Origin: Ilex aquifolium
Taxonomy: Eukaryota > Streptophyta > Magnoliopsida > Aquifoliales > Aquifoliaceae
Length of the DNA: 64,000 nt
Reading direction: 5' to 3'
NCBI GenBank assembly: GCA_951799425.1
Contig: OX637409.1
Span: forward strand, 16,285,460 to 16,349,459
The notes beneath the pieces were generated by a model, which saw nothing but the letters and a program-made list of their open reading frames with translations, did no database searches and was not told where the DNA came from. The translations under genes and the position numbers were made by a program. Numbering within the stretch: position 1 is the first letter of the stretch; each line of letters begins with the position of its first letter. Below are positions 55,491 through 64,000 of the stretch, piece after piece.

Positions 55491-58400
55491 TCAACGACGA
55501 ACGTGAGGAGTCTGTGGAGCGTCCAAGGCGAGGATGACAGCAATCCCAGAAGGAAGGGATGACGAATCAAGGAATCGCTGATTGAGCTGCTGAGAGGAAG
55601 CCCAATTAGCCATGAAGTCTGCAGCCTGATTCACCTCCCGCAGGACATGGCAGACACGAGCAGAGAGAGAAGCACACAGAAGCCGAATCCGAGCAAGTAG
55701 GTAAGCATAAACCCAGCACCCTGAGACGAAACCCAAGAAACCACTGTAGCTGAATCTGACTCCACTACCAACTCTGAAGCTCCCAAATCTGCGGCCAACT
55801 CCAACCCAGCACAAACAGCCTGTAACTCCGCATACAGAATAGGCTGATGCCCCAGAAACAAGCCAAAAGCCCTAAGTACCCGACCCTGATGGTCCCGAAT
55901 AACACCGCCTGCCGCAGACAGTCCCAGATTGCCTTTAGAACAGCTGTCAACACTGATCTTCAGGCAACCCGCTATAAGACGAGTCCAAGCAACCAAGCGA
56001 AGAGGTCGAGGCCGAGGAACCAAGACCCTAAGAGAACCTACAAACTCCACGGACTCATCCCGACGCAACTGACTCGGAGCAAACCCAAAAGCAAGCCCAA
56101 CCAACTGCATATTGGTCATAACCCTCTGAATCACAACGGGCACCTGAAAAACCTGACCATCGAATCTATAAGCATTACGGGCCTTCCATAAGTGCCACAG
56201 AATGAAGCACGGCAGTAGTACCCGCACGTGACCTGCAGAAGGAGCACAACGCCGCCAATGAAGCATCAAAGCATAAGGAGACTGAAACGGCCGACATCTG
56301 ATCCCAAACATCTGATAAAAGTGACCCCACACCTAAACTGCAAGCGGACAATCCAGAAAAAGATGCCTAAGAGTCTCAACAGCCCCACCACACACACACC
56401 GGGATACTACATGGAAACCCCATCTCTCTAAGCCATCATTTGTGGCCAGAAAACCATGAAACAACCGCCACATAAAGAAGGAGATTTGAGTCGGAATATG
56501 CCTCTGCCAGACACAAGAAAACCCAACCCGAACTGGAGCCACATCCCAAATATCAGCCCAAGCAGTCCTCAATGAAAAATTCCCATCCAAAGACAACCTC
56601 CACCTCATCTGATCAGTCCCCTGCTCTGGAATCGGAATCTGCACAATCTGCTCAACAACTGGGGAAGGTAAAATCCCCAACAATCGGCCTCTGTCCCACT
56701 GCCGACCCGTCCAGTAAGCAGAAACAGGATCCCCAGAAGCTGCCCCTGGATACACTAAAGCCAAAGGGTAATCCCCCAACCAACAATCATACCAGAAGCT
56801 GACCTCACCACACCTTACTAACCATCTGATCCTCGGCTCAGCCACGGATCGAATCCCACACAACCGCCTCCAAAGAGGTGAAGCTGGGTAACGAAACTCA
56901 ATAAGCCCAGGATGGGTGGATCTACAGTACTTGGCCCTCATAAAAGTGGACCAAAGTGACTGTTGAGCCCGAAAACTCCACCAGAGCTTCACCTCACAAG
57001 TCTCGGCTACGTCAGAAAAAGAACGCACCCCTAAGCCGCTCTCCTCTACAGGAAAACATACCTCAGCCCAGTGACACCAGTGAATCCTCCGATGAGTAGC
57101 TGTATCACCCCACAAGAAACGTGTGAACAACCTCTCTAACTGGTGAAAAACATCTGCAGGAGGCCTCAGCACGTGAAACAAGTGAATTGGCATCGACGCG
57201 AGCACATGACGAATCAGAGTGAGCTTACCTCCAAAGGAGAGCAAACGATTCGCCCATCCAGAAATCCGATCGCGCACCTTCCGAATCATCTCATCAAAGT
57301 ACGAGATCCGGAGATGACCCAAGTAGATAGGGCACCCCAGATAAATAAACGGAAGGTCACGCTTCTGAAAACCAGTGGTCTGCCGTGCAATCACCTCTCT
57401 AGAATGCGAGGCACGCGAACTGATATAGAAACTGTTCTTGGCCTGACTAACTAACTGACCAGAGACAGCCTCATAGTGATGAAGAAAATTCATAACTCCC
57501 TGCAAGCTCGACTGGCACCCATTAGCAAAAATAATAATGTCATCCGCAAAAGCCAAATGAGAAATCGAAACCCCAACTCCAGTACTATAAGCCACCCTCG
57601 GAAATCGAGCATACAAAGAGTCCAAGCCTCGAGAGAGATACTCTGCAGCTATGATGAACAAATAAGGAGAAAGTGGGTCACCCTGCCGCAGCCCCCCCTG
57701 CGACTGGAAAAAGCCCTGACTGACCCCATTCACCATCACAGAAAACCACGGCCCCCAGATAGCCCGCCGAACCAAAGAAATCCAGCCCTCAGAGAACCCA
57801 AAAGCCCGCAACATCTGGAGAATGAATGTCCAAGACATCCTGTCATATGCCTTAGCCATATCTAGCTTCAGCACGACGTTCCCACCCCGGGAACCTCTCC
57901 CCAAATCATGAACCAACTCTTGAGCCAAAAGTACACTGTCCTGCAACACTCGACCCGGCACAAACCCACTCTGCGTCGGTGATATGATACGCGGCAACAA
58001 GGACGACAGACGAGAAACAAGGATCTTCGTCAACACCTTGTTGCTCACGTTACATAAACTGATCGGTCGAAAATCTGCCCAAGTCGAAGGTGACTCCTTC
58101 TTGGGTAAAAGTACTACCAACGTACTCATGAATCCTCGAGGCATAGGAGAACCCCGGAAGTAATCCTGAACTGCAGCTAGCAAATCTGCTCCCACAATGT
58201 CCCAACAAAACTGATAAAAGTGACTGCAAAATCCATCCGGCACTAACGCACTATCAGAATCAATAGAGAACAGGACCTGTCTCACCTCCTCCAAAGTCGG
58301 CATAACACACAACCCAACATCATCTGCATCAGTCACAATAGTTGGAATAGCCGAAAAGTCTGCAATCTCAACCTGTCCGGCCCCCACAGAGAACAATCCC

Positions 58401-59703
58401 TGAAAAAAGGAAACTGCTGAAGCACCAATAGCACTAGGCTCCGTAATCCACTCTGCATCATCACCCCGGATCCGATGGATTGAAAGAACATGCCGCTTCT
58501 TCCTCACTGAAGCATGAAAGAAGCGGGTGTTCGAATCCCCCTCTCGAAGCCAGCGGACACGGGATTGCTGTCTCATAAAGGACTCCTCACACTGTAATGC
58601 CTGCTGCAACTCAGCCCTAGCCTGATGAAGGGCAGCCCGATCTGAATGAGACCCTGACTAATCATGAGCCACCTCTCTCCTACTAACCTCAGCCTCTGCC
58701 TCCTGAACTCGCTGAAACACATTGCCGAACACTTCCTTGTTCCAGACCTTTAGGGTTTGTTTCAACCGAATAAGCTTCGATTGAAACGCAGACATCCCCG
58801 AAGCGAACATAGGAAGGGTCCAGCTCTGCCGCACAACCTCTAGAAAATCTCTGTGCCTGGTCCAAGTATGAAGAAACTTGAACCGGCTCGGCCCTCTGCT
58901 CTGACGCTGATCTCCAGAAATCAGTAGTGGTGAATGATCTGAACAAGTCCGATTCAGGTGAGCCACCCGAAATACAGAAAAATAAGAACTCCATTGAGCA
59001 TTCACCACTACTCTATCCAATCTCCTCCAAGTACGTCCATTCGTCCATGTGAAGGGAGTACCCTCAAACCCAGCATCCTCCAAACCACTGGACATCAAAG
59101 CCAGGGAGAAGGCATCAATAACAGACTGAGACTGTGTATGACCTCCCCGGATCTCAGAATGGGACTCAACTACGTTGAAATCTCCACCAACCATCCACAG
59201 ACCATCATGAATGCTCCCAAACTGTGTCAAAGAATCCCACAAACCCTGCCGAACAGAAGCTACACAACTGGCATACACAAAAGAAACAAAAACTGGATCC
59301 GGTAAGGAAGAATGTCGCACCTGGCAGTGAAGCACCTGACCATCATCCTGAAGAACCTCCAACCGAAAAGGGGAAGACCAAAAGACCCAAATCTTCCCCG
59401 AATAGAACAAAAACAGTGCTCCATGTGCAAACGAATCCGAAAAGACTCCAACCGATCTCGGTCAACAAAAGGCTCCAAAATACAAAACATCAATAAGTGG
59501 TGTGAGCGGATCAGCTTCCTAAGCCTTCTAATCGAAGAGGCCTGGCTAATCCCTCTGATGTTCCATATGAGCGTACTAATCATCATAAAGGAGTGGAAGA
59601 ACCACACTAAGCGTCCCTCGGCCAGGCCTACCACCTTTACCTCCTTTACTAATGCGCTGAGATCTACGCAACGGGGCCTGCCAACCGGACTATGAAGCAT
59701 CAT
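55491..59703 (-). pseudogene. LINE ORF2: endonuclease, reverse transcriptase, zinc finger, RNase H (three lesions)
   Basis: Minus-strand order: AP-type endonuclease (TLIWNIRGISQASSIRRL, GGDFNVVES, TWTNGRTWRRLDRV, SDHSPLLI); RT (FRPISLCNVSNKVLTKI, LKLDMAKAYDRMSW, GLRQGDPLSPYLF, LAFADDIIIFANG); zf-RVT region (WRLFHGFLATNDGLERWG, CVCGGAVETLRHLFLDC); RNase H-like (GGVIRDHQGRVL, YAELQAVCAGLELA, VVESDSATVVSW). Lesions are a frameshift near 59,405 and in-frame TAG stops at 58,658 and 56,333. Everything else is open for about 1,400 codons. The proteins nick the target and copy the element RNA; all catalytic motifs I looked for are present, suggesting recent insertion. Confidence 0.93.
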
Positions 59704-60226
59704 AAGGCACTAAAGCTCCTCCAGGCTGAGAAAGGCCCTCTTGCGGATCAGAAAAGGATCCAACATCACCACCCAATGACTCATCAGATGATATATCTCC
59801 AGTAGAGTGACTCTGAACCCCAGCAGACAATCTAGGGTTGAGAGGAATATCAGTCAAGGTGGTACAATCCGTGGGTCGACTAGAAGTCCCAACACCCTTA
59901 TCTCTACGCCTCAAACTAGTATCCTCAGAAACTGACACAACCAAGGGACTCTGAACCCCTTGAAGCTCACGAATAGTCGGACGAACAACCGGGGTAGTCA
60001 CAGGTCCATCACGGACTAGCTCAAAAACTGTGTCAACTGAAGGATCGGAGCACAAACTCTGCTTCTGCACAACACTAGCAGGGATAGTATCCGAACTGAC
60101 CACACCCACAGGCTCATCCATAGTACGCGGCTGAACAACAATCTGGATAGGAGCAATTGAAGCAGACTCCACAGCGGCAGCAACTATGGCCCTGGGGGAA
60201 GGAACAATGGTAACAGCATCTGTCAC
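59690..60226 (-). pseudogene. LINE ORF1 C-terminal remnant
   Basis: A 178-codon minus frame of low-complexity Ser/Val/Thr-rich sequence ends at 59,690, overlapping the next frame by 14 bases. It lies where ORF1 (the nucleic-acid-binding protein) of plant L1 elements ends and lacks a recognisable DUF4283 or zinc-knuckle domain. It is probably the linker part of a 5'-truncated ORF1; the apparent ATG is not necessarily the true start. Confidence 0.5.
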
Positions 60227-60240
60227 TCCCCTAGAGGATC

Positions 60241-60963
60241 ACTTGATTTTTAGAATGACGTGTTCGATTTGATCCTTATATTTCTTAAATTAAAAATCTA
60301 ATGCTAAGATTGGATTATTTCTCAACTAAACTACAACTCATATTTTTTCATAGGCTTAAAATCTATTTAAATAGAAATAAAATTCTCATTTAGGATAACT
60401 AATGTAAATATGTTATAAAAATAATAAAATTCAGTCATTTTATTCATATAATAATAATTAAATATGTTTATTATCAAATACGAATAGTCACACTTATTAT
60501 TATTTTTATCAAGTCGTACTATTCTGAGTTTGTATCGAAAACTAGTTAAACTTAACTTATTAAATTCTTATCAATTTTGAATTGTTTTAACGTATTGTCT
60601 AGAAACGGAATTTACAAACATTCTTACTTGGATTTACATAAGAATGTTCAACTTGATTCGACTTATCTTTCATCACCTTATAAAGAAAAAGGAATAATCC
60701 ATAATAGTATCTGAGTTATATCTGCTTGGTTCCAAAAAGAAGCCTCTAGGATACGGCAACACAACAAAAATCTACATGTTATGGCCATGGTCTTATATGG
60801 CTGCCGTTACACTGAGGTTTCTATCCAGACACATAAGTCATGATAGTATTTTACACATTTACTTGATTTCCACAAGAGGCCCCACAACAGACCTCCAAGA
60901 AGAAAAAAAAACCCAAAAAATAGGCAATAAGGGATTCCTCTAAGAGTGTATATATATATACAC
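60241..60963. other. AT-rich spacer, nothing recognised
   Basis: No open frame with conserved sequence and no repeat boundary was seen. Confidence 0.4.
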
Positions 60964-60965
60964 TA

Positions 60966-62702
60966 GGGGCTAGTTTGTTTTGGGGATAATAGTGGTATAA
61001 GGGTGTGAGATTAAGGAAAATAGTACGTAGGCCCCAATAAAACCTTGTTTGTTTGGCTTTTTCTGTGTAGTACTAATTTTTGGATTGCAATACTAACCCA
61101 TATGACTCGTTTGGTTTTCGTATTATAAATGGATGGATTAGATAGAGTAATTCAATTTAATACAATACGGAAGGACAAAAGACGAGATTAAATAAGTATT
61201 AGAATAATACGTAGTTTTATCTAGTGTTTGGCAATACACAACATAAACGTTGGATAGTAGATATTTAATCCAATCGGTTGTTTGGTTAGGAAATTATTTC
61301 ATCGTATTAATGTTGAATTAACAAAAATATCATCGATCAGTGTTTGTTACATTGATGTCAACTTGATTTTATCAGTTAGGGGGTTATAATAGTAAATGTG
61401 TAGAATAATACGTTTGAGCTGAATTATAATACCACATTTTTTTGTGGTATTAAAATACCTCCATAATACAAACCTATCGTATAAAAAATATATGATAAGT
61501 ATACAATAAACTTACCCCCATTCGCTGCAGTCCACCTTTCTCTTACCCCCATCCGCGTACACATGGGGTGTGTTTATGTCTCTACCATGACATAGAGAAT
61601 GGGTATTGGATTTCTATGATTAAAAAAATTCAGTGGAATTGGTTGGGTTTTCCAGAGAGTTGCTTCAAAAAGTCCAAAAATGCCATATCTAGAATTTGTG
61701 ATTTTTTTACCAGGTTTTTTGATTGGATGCATTTGTCGATAATTTTGGTGGCCTTCAACAACATTGTGTGATTTTATGTTCTTTTGGTGACCATTTGATT
61801 GAACAAAGTTTTTTATTTCAAGTGTTTTTTTGGTATAATTTGGACCTAGTTTTAGGGTTTTATATTTTTTTTCTTAAAACATCGGTGTATGTTACTGTAG
61901 TCGAACTATATTTTGTTATTTTACATTTTTTATTATTATTCCTTTTTTTTTTTTTTTTGCAATGATTTATAGCGCTAGAACGTGTTAATTTATCCCCAAT
62001 TCCTCTGGGTCAGAATGAAGAGGTTATCGTCTTCGAGGATTAGGCTTTGCCAGTTGACTATATGAACTTTATAAATTATATTATGTTGTATGATCGTAAT
62101 GGGTAACCTATTATAGGGATGATTACACAAGCCACAATTTTGCAAATGTAAGTAGTGTTGTGTGCTTGTACTTAGGTTGACAATAATGGGTAGCGGAGTA
62201 TTTTGTATAAGTTGGCTATATAATCTAATGGTTGTGCAATTAATTTTCACTATGGCTATGGATAGCCAATTTTGGGGATGTTCCTACTGAAATATGCACA
62301 GGTTATTTAATCAACCACTTTTTAATTTATAATGATTTTGTTGCATTGCTAAAATGTGTGTTAATAAGAGTTATGTTAATTTATGTGGATTTTTTATTAG
62401 AGTCAATTTTTTTTTTGGTAGGAATTGCAATAGCAAATGTTATAACAAACATATTGCAAAATCGTTACACAAACGGAGTAATGGAATGAATGATATTAAG
62501 GGTAAAATTGTATATTTACTATATGAGATGTGATAGAATATATATTGTTTATGAGAACCATCATAGTACCAATTGAGCAAACAACCATGAGAGGGGATTG
62601 TCTTACTTTTTATTACCGGTACTACTTTACATAGGTATTGAAAATGTAAGGAATACAAATTCACAATCTCATGCATAGCAATTCCCCAAACAAACATGCC
62701 CT
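60966..62702. mobile_element. Probable non-autonomous Harbinger-like element
   Basis: Left end GGGGCTAGTTTGTTTTGGGG and inverted right end CCCCAAACAAACATGCCC are imperfect terminal repeats flanked by TA (60,964-60,965 and 62,703-62,704). Several inner TTTGTTTGG/TCGTTTGG strings follow the left end. No transposase is readable. The family is uncertain because only TA is duplicated. Confidence 0.45.
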
Positions 62703-63119
62703 AATGGTAATTCGTATCTGAAAGCACGGTGTAATGTGAATGATTTTGAGATGGATGTTGGTGGTCATTGGATGAGTATATTTGAGACCGTCAGAAATAC
62801 TTATTGAAGCATGTTTTGTTTATATTATAGATATTAAAAAATTTCCTCAATGTTAAGTCAATTTTTTAACTCTTCCGATATTAAATTAATCATCACGTGT
62901 TTAAGAGGAATTCATTGTATTGAGATGGAATTTACCGCTAAAAAAAAATATGAATTCGTTATATAAATTCTAGTGGACCCGTGATGTTTTATGACGGCTG
63001 GGATACAAAGAGGTTCCTCACTTTAAGTTGGAAGAGTGATTAGCTAGATATTGGGAGTGCACTTCTTTCATGTTTTTTAACTGGTAATTAATTGAATTTT
63101 CTTCTCCTAAAAAGAGAGT
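62703..63119. other. Spacer, nothing recognised
   Basis: AT-rich; no frame or repeat identified. Confidence 0.4.
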
Positions 63120-63373
63120 TGTTGAAAAAAGGGGGTGCAATAGCTCCATTTGTGAGGTTTTGAAGGCTGTTTTTGTGCCTGTGTGTTGCTGGAAATTATC
63201 AAGATAAGTTACTCTTTGTATTACTTGATATTGTATTGAATCTTTTTGGTGATACAAAAAGTATTTCAAATGTCTATTTGTGATATTGTATAGCAAATTT
63301 TTTGTCCCTTATTTTTTGTGTTGTTGGTGAACTAATGGGTGACTATATACTCTCAACAAATTTGGTATCAGAG
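63120..63373 (+). mobile_element. Orphan copia-type LTR with primer-binding site
   Basis: A 239-bp unit runs from TGTTGAAAAAAGGGGG to ACTCTCAACA (63,120-63,358), with the matching TGTTGA/TCAACA ends typical of copia LTRs. TGGTATCAGAG at 63,363-63,373 is the initiator tRNA-Met primer site. Only about 80 bp of internal sequence follows before the duplicated flank begins at 63,456, so the element is truncated. Confidence 0.72.
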
Positions 63374-63455
63374 AAATATTTGTGGCTACATAAAATGTAA
63401 TCACTCATAGTCAGAGGATTAAGCTCAAAAAAATTAAAACGGTTCCCAAAAACCT

Positions 63456-63570
63456 TGTGCCTGAACATAATCTAAATGAAGCATTGGCCAACACAATACT
63501 AATTGGAAGAAAGATAATACTTTGCACGGGGAAGGTTTATTTGTGTGAAAGATAGTTTTCTGAGACTGTC
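63456..63570. repeat. Third copy of the kinase 3' flank (fragment)
   Basis: TGCCTGAACATAATCTAAATG through GATACTTTGCACGG-like sequence matches 52,000-52,095 and copy B (10,225-10,282 joined to 11,342-11,405), without the hAT insertion. In copy A the kinase stop lies about 450 bp beyond this point, so a third kinase copy could start just past the window end. Confidence 0.8.
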
Positions 63571-64000
63571 TTATATGACAACATAATGAATGTAAAATTC
63601 AAGCGTAAGTTGTCACAAAATAATAAAACTCGGAAGTCTGAGATCATACCACAAGGAATTGGAAAAGAATTAAAACACAAGAAAAAAAAAATAAAAATAC
63701 TTTAAAAATTATTCTAGAGATTTGTTTGTTCAAAAGAACAAAAATTGTTTGGTTAAAAATAGGAATTTGAAATACTAAACCATAAGGGATACTCTTCCAA
63801 TTCCAAACGACAATTATTAATGATCCAGTTTTCGAACTCAATTGAGAATTAGCTGAGGAATGATCCCAATCAAAATATTTAGTGGTTGATTAGTCTTAGA
63901 TATTGTATTATTTTGATATTTATTATTAGCTAATTATGTTGGCTAAGGTATTGATTGTGTTGAATAAATTGAGATTTGGATATTATCTTCTCTTTTTAGT
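63571..64000. other. AT-rich end of window
   Basis: No match to the kinase flank beyond 63,570 and no gene was recognised. Confidence 0.4.

Larger units (their letters stand above)
55281..60240 (-). mobile_element. L1-type LINE, nearly complete ORF2, with poly(A) tail
   Basis: The 22-T run at 55,281-55,302 is the poly(A) tail of a minus-strand element. From right to left it holds the end of ORF1 (60,226-59,690), endonuclease, RT, zinc-finger region and RNase H. The 5' end is near 60,240, so ORF1 is probably truncated. I could not establish a target duplication. Confidence 0.9.

Noticed and set aside
56572..59695. Several plus-strand frames over the LINE
   Set aside because: Antisense shadows of a GC-richer coding strand; the minus strand carries all LINE motifs.
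55255..60265. Target-site duplication around the LINE (CGTTCCGAT against CGTGTTCGAT)
   Set aside because: Similarity is too weak and the offsets from the ends are inconsistent.

Overview
This is plant nuclear DNA from a flowering plant, most likely a core eudicot. The evidence is an L-type lectin receptor kinase, a HAM-type GRAS fragment, spliceosomal introns, and AT-rich intergenic DNA dominated by plant transposon lineages (PIF/Harbinger, CACTA, hAT, Ty1/copia, Ty3/gypsy of Tat type, L1-type LINEs). I cannot name the species. I saw no rRNA, tRNA or CRISPR array.

The host framework is a tandem duplication of a lectin receptor kinase locus. Copy A (about 30.9-54.6 kb) carries an almost complete minus-strand kinase gene with one frameshift. 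Copy B (about 0.9-12.9 kb) keeps only the kinase half, with two stop codons. A short piece of a third copy lies at 63.46-63.57 kb. Each copy was invaded independently, so one copy often shows the empty site of an insertion in the other.

0-0.6 kb: frameshifted HAM-like GRAS fragment running into a 32-bp minisatellite. 1.1-9.6 kb: Harbinger-type MITE containing a 7.3-kb PIF/Harbinger element and a 0.6-kb hAT element. The PIF element has four genes: an intact DDE transposase, a Myb/SANT-like ORF2, a protein with an RNase H1 N-terminal (viroplasmin-like) domain and a membrane segment, and a second Myb/SANT-like protein with the same intron position as ORF2. 9.7-12.9 kb: copy B flank with another hAT element and the kinase fragment. 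12.9-19.3 kb: inverted, truncated CACTA element with a LINE fragment, then the end of a second CACTA family. 19.3-30.8 kb: decayed Tat-like gypsy element (minus strand) with an antisense ORF, a nested solo LTR, a foreign gene fragment and a minisatellite. 32.2-51.7 kb: copia element with 320-bp LTRs and TSD TTTGG, split in its RNase H by a 14.75-kb CACTA element (TSD CAA). That CACTA carries TNP2, a TnpA-like gene and a captured piece of the condensin gene SMC4. 52.5-54.6 kb: lectin receptor kinase. 55.3-60.2 kb: nearly complete LINE (minus). 60.2-64 kb: AT-rich DNA with a non-autonomous DNA element and an orphan copia LTR.

Most TE genes are broken. The exception is the PIF/Harbinger element, whose transposase, ORF3 and ORF4 are open with good splice sites. 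Its four-gene layout, the captured SMC4, and the E2F-like motifs repeated in the CACTA subterminal arrays are the observations most worth following.
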